Positions 1-10,117 of a DNA stretch of 64,000 bases are shown here, piece after piece. The translations under genes were made by a program, and so were the position numbers. Position 1 is the stretch's first letter; every line of letters begins with the position of its first letter. Origin of the DNA: CAIUGU01 sp965279735 (GTDB lineage Bacteria > Pseudomonadota > Gammaproteobacteria > Steroidobacterales > Steroidobacteraceae); contig OZ257260.1 in NCBI GenBank assembly GCA_965279735.1, positions 2,852,001 through 2,916,000 on the forward strand, read 5' to 3'. The notes under the pieces are model-generated. The model searched no databases. It had not been told where the DNA came from and was given only the letters and a program-made list of their open reading frames with translations.

Positions 1-205
1 CAACGCGATCTCCCGGACCGACATTCGCCATCCGCAACATGCGATCGATGAGACTGTTGGGCGTAGGCACCCAGATGACGTCCTTGCCCGCCTGCCCTAC
101 GCGCGGCTCGAACCCCGTCTGCGCTGCCTGCGCACTGCCGAGCACGACAAGCAACAGTGCCGCGATGACAGCTTTACAGCGGTCAACGATGTGCAGCTTG
201 AGCAT
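1..205 (-). CDS. Exported SAM-dependent methyltransferase-like protein, N-terminal part only
   Basis: Only the first 68 codons are present; the gene runs off the left edge. The ATG at 205-203 follows an AAGGAG ribosome site. The first ~28 residues form a clear signal peptide (basic start, hydrophobic AVIAALLLVVLG core, SAQA at the end). The mature part contains WVPTPNSLIDRML and then ANVGPGDRV, the stretch that leads into motif I of class I SAM-dependent methyltransferases in the exported VPTP-type family; the glycine-rich motif itself is cut off. From the family I expect a SAM-fold protein that is secreted or periplasmic, substrate unknown. It lies downstream of groEL on the same strand but beyond a terminator, so it is probably expressed separately. 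Confidence 0.7.
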   Translation of the reverse strand, partial: MLKLHIVDRCKAVIAALLLVVLGSAQAAQTGFEPRVGQAGKDVIWVPTPNSLIDRMLRMANVGPGDRV

Positions 206-269
206 GGGGATCTCCTTCCGGGCGAATTTCGAAGGAAACCTAACGCAATCTTTCCGGACACTGCAAGCC

Positions 270-300
270 AAGAAAAGCAAAGCCCCGCAAGCGGGGCTTT
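270..300 (-). terminator. Intrinsic terminator of groES-groEL
   Basis: A perfect 10-bp inverted repeat (AAAGCCCCGC at 279-288, GCGGGGCTTT at 291-300) is followed on the minus strand by GCTTTTCTT. It sits 70 bases beyond the groEL stop and should end the heat-shock transcript before the next minus-strand gene. Confidence 0.85.
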
Positions 301-370
301 GTTCATGCAGCGTTCATGTAGCGCGCCAAAGACCGATGCCGGAATGACCCGGCACCGATCCCAAGCGGAA

Positions 371-2023
<1,653 letters not shown>

Positions 2024-2088
2024 GGTCTTGGACCTCTACAAAAATTAAACGATGGTTCAGTAATTACGAGGAAAATCGGTCGAACCGA

Positions 2089-2391
2089 TTACTTCTCGAT
2101 CACGGCCATGATGTCTTCCTCGCGCATGACGAGGAGCTCGTCACCGTCGACCTTGACCTCAGTGCCGCTGTATTTGCCGAACAGGATGTTGTCGCCAACC
2201 TTGACGTCGAGGGCACGGACTTCGCCGCTCTCGAGGATCTTGCCCTTGCCGACTGCGATCACCTTGCCCTTGATGGGCTTTTCGGTGGCCGAGTCCGGGA
2301 TGACGATGCCACCGGGGGAGGTACGCTCTTCCTCGAGGCGCTTGATGATGACGCGGTCGTGGAGCGGACGGATTTTCAGTTTCTCAGCCAT
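2089..2391 (-). CDS. groS: Co-chaperonin GroES (Hsp10)
   Basis: This 100-residue protein is the heptameric lid of GroEL. It begins KIRPLHDRVIIKRLEEE, carries the mobile loop (ERTSPGGIVIPDSA) that docks on GroEL, and ends in the typical GDELLVMREEDIMAVIE strand. It is the first gene of the operon. Its ~85-base leader contains a CIRCE operator, with a sigma-32-type promoter just upstream, so heat-shock control is predicted by both activation and HrcA repression. The Shine-Dalgarno is weak (CCGGGG before the ATG). Confidence 0.98.
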   Translation of the reverse strand: MAEKLKIRPLHDRVIIKRLEEERTSPGGIVIPDSATEKPIKGKVIAVGKGKILESGEVRALDVKVGDNILFGKYSGTEVKVDGDELLVMREEDIMAVIEK

Positions 2392-2455
2392 AGCGTTAAC
2401 CCCGGATCTGGATAGGTGGTTAAAAATTGGGTTCGTTCAGCGCGGCAGGGTGGTG

Positions 2456-2482
2456 TTAGCACTCTCCCCTGGCGGCTGCCAA
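2456..2482 (-). promoter_or_regulatory. CIRCE operator (HrcA site) of groES-groEL, one arm degenerate
   Basis: The CIRCE consensus is TTAGCACTC-N9-GAGTGCTAA. Here 2456-2464 is a perfect TTAGCACTC, the spacer is 9 bases (2465-2473), and 2474-2482 is GGCTGCCAA, matching the other arm at 6 of 9 positions. It lies immediately downstream of the predicted -10, where a repressor would block transcription. hrcA itself is not in the window. Confidence 0.8.
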
Positions 2483-2510
2483 TCTTAGGGGAGAAACTTT
2501 TAAATTCAAG
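2482..2510 (-). promoter_or_regulatory. Sigma-32 (RpoH) heat-shock promoter of groES-groEL
   Basis: Reading the minus strand, CCCTTGAA (core CTTGAA, 2510-2505) is followed after 13 bases by CCCCTAAGAT (2491-2482). This matches the RpoH consensus CTTGAA-N13-CCCCATnT closely. The start of transcription should fall within the CIRCE operator, about 85 bases before groES. Confidence 0.85.
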
Positions 2511-2697
2511 GGGCACGGGGCTTCCGATTCCACATAATCGTCGAATAGTCGCCGTTCCCCGGCGCTAGAAGCGGGAGGCCACCCCCGGTATCCTCGCGCC
2601 CCGGAGGCGTTCCTCTAATGTGCTGCGGTAGCGGGCACCCTCCTGACCGGGTCGGGCACAGTGCCGGAATTGCTTCAAATCCATTCCCGAGGGTTGC

Positions 2698-5010
2698 ATG
2701 CGTTTATTGAGAACATCGATGGCAAAGCTCGCCCGCGGCCTGCTGCCCGTGATGTTGCTGTGGCTGGGCACCGGAATGAATCCGGCGCAAGCGGCCGATG
2801 ACTTCCTGCCGCCAGAGCAGGTGTTTCATCACTCGGAGCGGATTGCAGGCGACCAGGTGATCGTCACGTGGCGAGTGGTCCCCGGACACTACCTCTACAA
2901 GCAGCGCATGAGCTTCGAGACGACCTCCCCCGGCGTCACGCTCGCAACTCCCCAATGGCCGAAGGGCGAAAGCCATAAGGACGAGTTCTTCGGTGAACAG
3001 GAAGTCTATCGGGGCTCTGCAGATTTCCCGATCCCCTTCAAGGTGGCGGGCGAACGACCGCGCACGCTCGATCTCAAACTGAAATTCCAGGGCTGCGCAG
3101 ATGCAGGCCTGTGCTATCCGCCCACGACCTGGACAGCAAAAGTGGATCTGCCTGCCGCGGGTCCTGCAACGAGCGGCAGTTCTGCCTCATTGCTGTTGCG
3201 GGCGGCGCCCGAGACTGCAACCGGAGGGTTGCAAAGCTCCGTCCCCGGGAGCCAGAACGCCGAAGACTTCCTGCCCCCGGATGATGCCTTCCGCTTCGTG
3301 GCCACGATGAAGCGACCGGATACGGTGGAGCTGAGCTGGGCCATCGCCGATACCTACTATCTCTACAAGCACCGCATCAGCGTCACGACAGACAGCGACT
3401 CGGTACAGCTCGGCGCACCGTTGCTGCCCCAGGGCAAAGCCCACACCGATGAGTTCTTCGGTGACAGCGAGGTGTACTACGAAACGCTGGAAGGCACGGT
3501 GCCGGTTGCTCGGGCCGCAGGATCGAGCGGGACGGTCAACCTGAAAGTCACTTACCAGGGCTGTGCGGATGCAGGCCTCTGCTATTTGCCGATCACAAAA
3601 ACCGTTGCGCTGGAACTTCCGCCCACCGATACCGGCAGCTCATTGCCCAACGTTGACGGGCTCGCAGCACCCATCGGTGTGGGCAGCGCGCCGGTGGCAG
3701 AGCAGGACAAACTCGCGAGCCTCATTCGCGACGGGAACCTCGCCCTGATGGTGGTGACGTTCTTCGGGCTTGGGATCCTGCTGTCATTCACACCCTGCGT
3801 ATTGCCGATGATCCCGATCCTCTCCGGCATCATTGCCGGGCAAGGCAGCAACATCACTCCTGCACGCAGCTTCTCGCTGGCCTTCACCTACGTGCAAGGC
3901 ATGGCACTGACTTACGCGGCCGCCGGCGCTGCATTCGCGCTGATCTTCAAGACCGCGCCGCAGGCAACGTTCCAGCAGCCATGGATTCTCGTGCTGTTCG
4001 CGGTGCTCTTCGTGGCGATGGCGTTCGCGATGTTCGGCGCTTACACGCTGCAGATGCCGAGCGCGTTCCAGAGCCGGCTCACGGATGTAAGCAACCGGCA
4101 GAAATCGGGCACCTACGTCGGGACTTTCGTCATGGGTGCGCTCTCGTCGCTGATCGTGACCGCCTGTGTGGCGCCAGTGATCGTTGCGGCGCTGTCTGTC
4201 ATCGCGCAGACCGGCAATCTCGCGCGGGGCGCGGGAGCCCTGTATTCCACCGGGCTGGGAATGGGCGTCCCTTTGTTGCTGGTCGGTGCCTCTGCCGGAT
4301 CGCTGCTGCCACGCGTGGGTCCGTGGATGGATACGATCAAATCGCTGTTCGGCGTGATGTTCCTGGCCGTTGCGATCTACATCGTGACGCCGCTCCTGCC
4401 GGCCGCGCTGACGATGCTTTTGTGGTCGGCACTCGCCGTGATCAGCGGCTTCTGGATTTTCTCTCTCAAGGCTCGCGACGGCGGACCGGCTGCGTCACCC
4501 TTGCGTGCAGCAGGACTGCTGGCTCTTTTCTATGGAGTGATCCTGCTGATCGGCGCGGCTTCCGGTGGCAAGGATCCCCTGCAACCTCTCGGCACGTTGC
4601 TGGCCGGCAATTCGTCGGGCGCCCCTGCCACAGAGACGCTTGAGCTCAAGCGCATCAAGTCGGTCGAGGATCTCGATCGCGAACTGGCGGCTGCCGCGAG
4701 CGCAGGCCGGCCAGTCATGCTCGATTTCTATGCGGACTGGTGCGTGTCCTGCAAGGAAATGGAGAAGTACACCTTCACTGACGATGGGGTGCAGTCCTCG
4801 CTGGCGAACGGCGTGCTGCTGCAGGCGGATGTGACAGCGAATGACGACGTGGACCAGGTGCTGCTCAAGCGCTTCGGCATCTTCGGGCCACCGACCATCG
4901 CGTTCTTTGGCGCGGATGGTATCGAACGCCAGAACTACCGGCTCGTGGGCTTTGTGCCCGCGGCCCGATTCCGCGATCATGTCGCCGCGGCGTTCGCGCC
5001 GAACTCTTGA
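2698..5010 (+). CDS. dsbD: Thiol:disulfide interchange protein DsbD with two tandem alpha domains
   Basis: DsbD carries reducing power from cytoplasmic thioredoxin across the inner membrane to periplasmic substrates. The 770-residue product has a signal peptide (~1-32), two N-terminal DsbD-alpha domains (~34-150 and ~188-305), each with the redox motif GCADAGLCY (cysteines near 132/138 and 288/294), a multi-spanning beta domain (~345-620) with the membrane cysteines in TPCVLPM and TACVAPV, and a C-terminal thioredoxin domain with WCVSCK. Standard DsbD has one alpha domain and about 565 residues, so the second copy explains the extra length. A TlpA-like thioredoxin follows 51 bases later. The ATG at 2698 has GAGGG five bases upstream. 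Confidence 0.95.
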   Translation: MRLLRTSMAKLARGLLPVMLLWLGTGMNPAQAADDFLPPEQVFHHSERIAGDQVIVTWRVVPGHYLYKQRMSFETTSPGVTLATPQWPKGESHKDEFFGEQEVYRGSADFPIPFKVAGERPRTLDLKLKFQGCADAGLCYPPTTWTAKVDLPAAGPATSGSSASLLLRAAPETATGGLQSSVPGSQNAEDFLPPDDAFRFVATMKRPDTVELSWAIADTYYLYKHRISVTTDSDSVQLGAPLLPQGKAHTDEFFGDSEVYYETLEGTVPVARAAGSSGTVNLKVTYQGCADAGLCYLPITKTVALELPPTDTGSSLPNVDGLAAPIGVGSAPVAEQDKLASLIRDGNLALMVVTFFGLGILLSFTPCVLPMIPILSGIIAGQGSNITPARSFSLAFTYVQGMALTYAAAGAAFALIFKTAPQATFQQPWILVLFAVLFVAMAFAMFGAYTLQMPSAFQSRLTDVSNRQKSGTYVGTFVMGALSSLIVTACVAPVIVAALSVIAQTGNLARGAGALYSTGLGMGVPLLLVGASAGSLLPRVGPWMDTIKSLFGVMFLAVAIYIVTPLLPAALTMLLWSALAVISGFWIFSLKARDGGPAASPLRAAGLLALFYGVILLIGAASGGKDPLQPLGTLLAGNSSGAPATETLELKRIKSVEDLDRELAAAASAGRPVMLDFYADWCVSCKEMEKYTFTDDGVQSSLANGVLLQADVTANDDVDQVLLKRFGIFGPPTIAFFGADGIERQNYRLVGFVPAARFRDHVAAAFAPNS

Positions 5011-5061
5011 GACATAGTGCAAGACCCTCGCGGCGGGCGGTGAGTCCGCCAGGAAAACCTC

Positions 5062-5694
5062 ATGAACAAGTCCCTGGGCCTGGCGGCCATTGCAGTCGTT
5101 GCCGGCGTCGTGGGTTTCTTCGCCTACATGCACTTCGGGGTCCCGCCAGAGGAACCCGCGGCCATACAGCAGCAGCCGGGAATGCCGGACGTGCTGCCCG
5201 CCTTCTCCCTGCAGAATCGCGAAGGGACGCTGCAATCGATCAAGGACTGGCCCGGCAAATCCATGATCGTCAACTTCTGGGCAACCTGGTGCGCACCGTG
5301 CCGCCGGGAGATCCCCCTGCTCAACGAACTGAACCGCACTCGTTCGGCCGAAGGCTTCCAGATCGTTGGCGTCGCAGTCGACTTCCGGGACGATGTGCTG
5401 AAGTACGCCAGCGACATCGGCATCGACTACCCCATCCTGATCGGTGAACAGGATGGCCTCGACGCAGTGACCTCCTTCGGGGTCGAAGCAGTCGGCTTCC
5501 CCTTCACAGCCTTCACCGACAATCAGGGACGCATCATCAACCTGCACCTGGGCGAGCTGACTGCACCTCAGGCGCAGGTCATACTCGATACCGTTGCCCG
5601 CGTGAATGCCGGGGAACTGACGCCTGCCGCAGCGCGCGTCACCGTCGCCGATCTCCTGGGAAAGCTCCCCGCCGCGACCGAAAATACGACATAA
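5062..5694 (+). CDS. TlpA/ResA-like membrane-anchored thioredoxin
   Basis: A 210-residue thiol-disulfide protein. Residues ~5-22 form an uncleaved or signal anchor, followed by a proline/glutamine-rich linker and a TlpA-type thioredoxin fold with NFWATWCAPCRREIP (active site WCAPC) and the cis-proline region GFPFTAF. Periplasmic proteins of this kind reduce disulfides in apocytochromes or copper chaperones. It lies 51 bases after dsbD, so DsbD is its likely electron donor. AGGAAA precedes the ATG. The specific substrate is not visible; no cytochrome c maturation gene is nearby. Confidence 0.88.
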   Translation: MNKSLGLAAIAVVAGVVGFFAYMHFGVPPEEPAAIQQQPGMPDVLPAFSLQNREGTLQSIKDWPGKSMIVNFWATWCAPCRREIPLLNELNRTRSAEGFQIVGVAVDFRDDVLKYASDIGIDYPILIGEQDGLDAVTSFGVEAVGFPFTAFTDNQGRIINLHLGELTAPQAQVILDTVARVNAGELTPAAARVTVADLLGKLPAATENTT

Positions 5695-5758
5695 CTATCG
5701 CCAACGGGGCCGAACCGCGGGTAAACTCGCGGCCATCTGCGGCTAACATCGGATAAAG

Positions 5759-6208
5759 ATGGCGCACATCATGTTGCTAAATGGTCCCAATCTGAACCTG
5801 ATTGGGACCCGCGAACCGTCGGTCTATGGGTCCGTGACCCTGGATCAGGTGGTCGCGCGGGCGAACCAGATTGCCTCTGAAGCCGGACACAACCTGTCGG
5901 CTTTCCAGAGCAATTCGGAAGCGGCACTGATCGACCAGATCCAGAGCGCCCCGGCCAGCCACGTGGCGTTCATCGTGATCAATCCTGCTGCCTTCACCCA
6001 TACCAGCATCGCCATGCGCGATGCCCTGTTGTCGGTAAAGATCCCGTTCATCGAGGTGCACTTCAGCAACCTGCACGCCCGGGAAGCTTTCCGCCAGGTT
6101 TCCTATTTCTCCGATATTGCCGTCGGCACCATCACGGGGCTCGGTGCCATCGGTTACGAACTCGCGCTGCGCGCGGCCATTCATCGCCTGGCCCACAGCG
6201 GCAAATAG
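5759..6208 (+). CDS. aroQ: Type II 3-dehydroquinate dehydratase
   Basis: Catalyses the third step of the shikimate pathway, 3-dehydroquinate to 3-dehydroshikimate, as a cytoplasmic dodecamer. The 149-residue product starts with the family signature LLNGPNLNLIGTREPSVYG, which holds the catalytic tyrosine and lid arginine, and contains FIVINPAAFTHTS and HFSNLHAREAFR with the catalytic histidine. It is 20 bases upstream of accB; the aroQ-accB-accC arrangement is common in gammaproteobacteria. A short hairpin (CCGCG/CGCGG) lies about 40 bases before the start. Confidence 0.97.
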   Translation: MAHIMLLNGPNLNLIGTREPSVYGSVTLDQVVARANQIASEAGHNLSAFQSNSEAALIDQIQSAPASHVAFIVINPAAFTHTSIAMRDALLSVKIPFIEVHFSNLHAREAFRQVSYFSDIAVGTITGLGAIGYELALRAAIHRLAHSGK

Positions 6209-6228
6209 AAATCCTCGAGGGAGACTGC

Positions 6229-6681
6229 ATGGACATCCGCAAGGTCAAGAAACTGATCGAACTGCTCGAGGAATCGGGCATTGCCGAAATCGAGATCAAG
6301 GAGGGCGAGGAGTCCGTTCGCATCAGCCGTCAGCAGGGCGGCGCGCATCCCGTCTATGCGCCGCAGATGATGCCCTACCCGCCGCCGATGGCCGCACCTG
6401 CCGCGGCGATCGCTGCAGCTCCGGCACCCGTGGCAGCGGCAAAGAACGATCACGCTGTCACCGCACCGATGGTTGGCACGTATTACGCCTCGTCGGCGCC
6501 GGGTGCAAAACCCTTTGTCGATATCGGTAGCGAAGTCAAAGTCGGCGACACGCTCTGCATCATCGAGGCCATGAAGATGATGAACCAGATCGAGTCCGAC
6601 CGCGCGGGCAAAGTCACCGCGGTCATGGCCAAGAACGGCGAACCCGTTGAATTCGGCCAAGTGCTTTTCAGCATCGAATGA
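6229..6681 (+). CDS. accB: Acetyl-CoA carboxylase biotin carboxyl carrier protein
   Basis: The 150-residue BCCP carries biotin between biotin carboxylase and carboxyltransferase in the first committed step of fatty-acid synthesis. The N-terminal segment (1-35) is the usual MDIRKVKKLIELLEESG region, residues ~36-75 are the Ala/Pro-rich linker, and the C-terminal biotinyl domain contains IIEAMKMMNQ with the biotin-accepting lysine near residue 116. GAGGGAGAC precedes the ATG. It forms an operon with accC 36 bases downstream. Confidence 0.97.
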   Translation: MDIRKVKKLIELLEESGIAEIEIKEGEESVRISRQQGGAHPVYAPQMMPYPPPMAAPAAAIAAAPAPVAAAKNDHAVTAPMVGTYYASSAPGAKPFVDIGSEVKVGDTLCIIEAMKMMNQIESDRAGKVTAVMAKNGEPVEFGQVLFSIE

Positions 6682-6717
6682 GCTGCCACGCTCCCGTAAT
6701 CCCGGACTGCAGCCACC

Positions 6718-8061
6718 ATGCTTGAGAAAGTCGTTATCGCGAACCGCGGCGAGATTGCGCTGCGCATCCTGCGTGCCTGCCGCGAGCTCGGCATCAAGAC
6801 CGTCGCGGTGCATTCAACCGCCGACAACAATCTGAAACACGTGCTGCTGGCGGACGAAACCGTCTGCATCGGGCCCCCGTCTTCCAAGGAAAGTTACCTC
6901 AACATGCCCGCGATCATCAGCGCGGCGGAGGTCACCGATTCCGTCGCCATCCATCCCGGCTATGGCTTCCTGTCCGAGAATGCCGACTTCGCCGAACGCG
7001 TGGAGAAAAGCGGTTTCATCTTCATCGGCCCGCGTGCTGAAACCATCCGGCTGATGGGCGACAAGGTTTCCGCCATCAAGACGATGAAGAAGGCGGGCGT
7101 CCCCTGCGTTCCCGGATCAGACGGCGCTATCGGCGCGGATCACGAAGAAACCTTTCGCATTGCCCGCGACATCGGCTACCCGGTGATCATCAAGGCATCG
7201 GGCGGCGGCGGTGGACGCGGCATGCGCGTGGTACACAGCGAAGCAACCCTGCTCAACGCCATCAACGTGACGCAGGCAGAAGCCCTGGCGGCGTTCGGCA
7301 ACGACCAGGTGTACATGGAGAAATTCCTTGAGAAGCCGCGGCATATAGAGATCCAGGTGCTGGCCGACGAATACGGCAACGTCATCCACCTCGGTGAGCG
7401 CGACTGCTCGCTGCAGCGCCGCCACCAGAAGGTGATCGAAGAGGCTCCTGCACCGGGCATTACGGCCAAGCAGCGCAAGATGATCGGCGAACGCTGTGTC
7501 GCAGCGTGCCGCGAAGTGGGCTATCGCAGCGCCGGCACCTTCGAATTCCTTTTCCAGGATGGCGAGTTCTATTTCATCGAGATGAACACCCGCGTGCAGG
7601 TCGAACATCCGGTCACCGAGCAGGTCACAGGTATCGACATCGTCAAGGCACAGCTGCAGATTGCCGCGGGCGAACGCCTGCCCTGGACCCAGAGCGATGT
7701 GGTCGTGCGTGGACACGCCATCGAATGCCGCATCAATGCAGAAGATCCGAAGGGCTTCGTGCCTTCGCCAGGCCCGGTGCGCCTGTTCCACGCGCCAGGC
7801 GGACCCGGCATCCGGGTGGACTCGCATCTGTACAGCGGCTACGTCGTACCTCCTTACTACGATTCGATGATCGGCAAGATCATCGCGTCCGGTGAGGATC
7901 GCGACACGGCAATCGCACGCATGAAGAACGCCCTGTCGGAAATGGTCATCGAAGGCATCAAGACCAACATCCCGCTGCACCAGGAAATCTTCAATCACGC
8001 GGCGTTCAAGGCGGGCGGTCTCGATATCCACTACCTCGAACGTCGCCTGGGCATCAAATAG
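6718..8061 (+). CDS. accC: Acetyl-CoA carboxylase, biotin carboxylase subunit
   Basis: The 447-residue ATP-grasp enzyme carboxylates biotin on AccB using bicarbonate and ATP. Visible landmarks are the N-terminal pre-ATP-grasp fold starting KVVIANRGEIALRILRAC, the glycine-rich ATP loop KASGGGGGRGM, the HIEIQVLAD strand, the catalytic block EMNTRVQVEHPVTE, and the biotin carboxylase C-terminal domain with ECRINAEDP. Length matches the family (449 in E. coli). prmA follows after 11 bases. Confidence 0.98.
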   Translation: MLEKVVIANRGEIALRILRACRELGIKTVAVHSTADNNLKHVLLADETVCIGPPSSKESYLNMPAIISAAEVTDSVAIHPGYGFLSENADFAERVEKSGFIFIGPRAETIRLMGDKVSAIKTMKKAGVPCVPGSDGAIGADHEETFRIARDIGYPVIIKASGGGGGRGMRVVHSEATLLNAINVTQAEALAAFGNDQVYMEKFLEKPRHIEIQVLADEYGNVIHLGERDCSLQRRHQKVIEEAPAPGITAKQRKMIGERCVAACREVGYRSAGTFEFLFQDGEFYFIEMNTRVQVEHPVTEQVTGIDIVKAQLQIAAGERLPWTQSDVVVRGHAIECRINAEDPKGFVPSPGPVRLFHAPGGPGIRVDSHLYSGYVVPPYYDSMIGKIIASGEDRDTAIARMKNALSEMVIEGIKTNIPLHQEIFNHAAFKAGGLDIHYLERRLGIK

Positions 8062-8072
8062 GCAAGTCGTGA

Positions 8073-8984
8073 ATGCCTTTCCTGAAGCTCCAGCTGGACG
8101 CGGGCGCCCAAGACCCTGAAGTTTTCGAAGAGGCGCTGTTTGCCGCGGGCGCAAGTTCAGTCACGCTGGCCGATGCCGCAGACAATCCGGTCCTCGAGCC
8201 AGCACCAGGCACAACACCGCTGTGGCCCACCGTCCGCATTGAAGCCCTGTTCGACGGCGAGACGGATCCTCTGGCTGTCATCGCACTGCTGCAGGAGTTG
8301 CTTCCGGAACCGCTGCCCGCCAATCGCTTCAGCATCGTTGAAGACCGCGTGTGGGAACGGGAGTGGCTGAAGGACTTCCGGCCCATGCGCTTCGGCAAGC
8401 GGCTCTGGGTATGCCCGGGGGGACAACGACCCAGTGCGGCAGACTTGCATGAGCACGGCACTGATCCCGTCATCCTGGAGCTCGACCCAGGCCTGGCATT
8501 CGGTACCGGAACCCACCCCACCACTGCGCTCTGCCTTGAATGGCTTGACGGCGCCAGCCTCTCAGGCGTCAGCGTCATCGACTATGGCTGCGGTTCCGGC
8601 ATTCTCGCCATAGCTGCGTTGAAGCTGGGGGCAGCAGAAGCAATCGGTGTGGACATCGATCCGCAGGCTCTTACCGCCAGCCGTGACAATGCAGCGCGTA
8701 ACGGAGTGTCCGGCGATCTCAAGCTGCTCACTGCCGACGAGCCACTGGATCAGTCGGTAGACGTGGTACTCGCCAACATCCTCGCGGAGCCGCTGCACGC
8801 CCTCGCAGCTGTACTGCAGGCGCGTGTCATTGCGGGGGGCAAGCTTGTGCTGTCGGGAATACTGACAACCCAGGCCGCGCAGGTAGCGGCCAGCTACGCT
8901 CCGTGGTTTGATATCGCGATTGGATCGAGTCGCGATGGCTGGGCGAGACTGGACGGCACTCGCCGCGCCACGAACGCGGGTTGA
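8073..8984 (+). CDS. prmA: Ribosomal protein L11 methyltransferase
   Basis: PrmA trimethylates ribosomal protein L11. The 303-residue product has the N-terminal substrate-recognition domain (1-~120), a linker containing WEREWLKDFRPMRFG, and the SAM-binding domain with motif I VIDYGCGSGILAIAALKLG, the acidic loop GVDIDPQA, and LANILAEPL (motif IV). It sits downstream of accC, a frequent gammaproteobacterial position. Confidence 0.96.
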   Translation: MPFLKLQLDAGAQDPEVFEEALFAAGASSVTLADAADNPVLEPAPGTTPLWPTVRIEALFDGETDPLAVIALLQELLPEPLPANRFSIVEDRVWEREWLKDFRPMRFGKRLWVCPGGQRPSAADLHEHGTDPVILELDPGLAFGTGTHPTTALCLEWLDGASLSGVSVIDYGCGSGILAIAALKLGAAEAIGVDIDPQALTASRDNAARNGVSGDLKLLTADEPLDQSVDVVLANILAEPLHALAAVLQARVIAGGKLVLSGILTTQAAQVAASYAPWFDIAIGSSRDGWARLDGTRRATNAG

Positions 8985-9013
8985 TCGCTCACATTCCTTC
9001 TTCAGGAAACCCA

Positions 9014-10111
9014 GTGTTCACGGAGTGCCCGGCCTGCCAGACGATCTTCCGCGTAACAGGAGCCATCCTGCGCGCGGGGCATGGCCAGGTGGAATGCGGC
9101 AAGTGCCATACGATCTTCGACGCGATCGAACGCCTGATCGATGACATTCCACCGGGCCCTGCGCCTTCCGCCTCGCTTGAACCTGCGGCCGCCCCGGCGT
9201 CCTTGCCGGATGGCAATGGGTCCGGTACTTCGCCCGCGTCAGTCCGCTGGGCCAACGATCTGCCCACCGGCGAATTCTTCCTGCAGGGAGGCGAACTCAT
9301 CCCGATTGCAGATCGCCTGCCTGCCGAGGGCGCCGAAGCGTCAACACAACAGATCGACGTCGATGAACCCGGCGCGCCAGAAGAGATCACGCTTGAGGGT
9401 GACAGCATCCAGATCAGCGGCGTCTATCGCGCACCTGCTGAATGGCCCGAGGTTGAAGAAGAAGAAGAAGAGACAGAAGCGCTTCTTCCGCCACTGGATG
9501 AGACGGCGGCCGGAATCGCGGTTGTTGAAAATGACCCGCCACCAGTCAGCGACGATCTCGAGTCGGAACTTGCCGCGGCAGAAACCGGCACTCACCGCGC
9601 AGTCGCGTGGACAGTGTTCAGCCTTCTGCTCCTGGTTGGCCTGCTGGTGCAAGGAGTCCATCATTATCGCCAGGAACTGGCACGTCATCCGCGGGTAGGG
9701 CCTCAACTGGTCAGGCTTTACGCGGCGCTGCATCTGCCGCTCGCGCCCAACTGGGATGTCACGGGTTACGAGATCCAGCAATGGGGCGTTGCGGCAGATC
9801 CTGCGGCGAACGGCACGTTGCGGCTGCGCGCGAGCATCATGAATCGTGCGGGCTTTGCCCAGCCCTACCCCCTCGTCAAGCTGACCCTGGAAGATCGTTG
9901 GGGCGAACAGGTAGGCGCGCGCGAATTCGAAGCTGCAGAGTACCTGGGACCCGGTACTCCCGCGGACCGGATGCTGGCACCCAACCAGCGGGTCAATGCG
10001 GACATCGGCATTGTTGATCCGGGCGAAGACGCGGTCGGGTTTCACGTGGATATCTGCCTGCGCACTTTCGATGGGCTCGACTGCGCCAGCCAGACAGCGA
10101 AAGCGCAGTAG
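9014..10111 (+). CDS. Zinc-ribbon (MJ0042-type) membrane protein with DUF3426 domain
   Basis: An uncharacterised family that often sits between prmA and dusB. I chose GTG at 9014 because AGGA lies six bases upstream and the protein then opens directly with the zinc ribbon (TECPACQTIF...QVECGKCHTIFDA, four cysteines). An upstream in-frame TTG at 8981 overlaps prmA and has no ribosome site. After a long acidic, proline-rich linker (~60-190, including an EEEEEE run) comes one membrane helix (TVFSLLLLVGLLVQGV) and a C-terminal DUF3426 beta domain that should lie outside the cytoplasm. 365 residues. Function unknown; the topology suggests cytoplasmic zinc sensing linked to the envelope, which is inference. 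Confidence 0.9.
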   Translation: MFTECPACQTIFRVTGAILRAGHGQVECGKCHTIFDAIERLIDDIPPGPAPSASLEPAAAPASLPDGNGSGTSPASVRWANDLPTGEFFLQGGELIPIADRLPAEGAEASTQQIDVDEPGAPEEITLEGDSIQISGVYRAPAEWPEVEEEEEETEALLPPLDETAAGIAVVENDPPPVSDDLESELAAAETGTHRAVAWTVFSLLLLVGLLVQGVHHYRQELARHPRVGPQLVRLYAALHLPLAPNWDVTGYEIQQWGVAADPAANGTLRLRASIMNRAGFAQPYPLVKLTLEDRWGEQVGAREFEAAEYLGPGTPADRMLAPNQRVNADIGIVDPGEDAVGFHVDICLRTFDGLDCASQTAKAQ

Positions 10112-10117
10112 CGAAAC

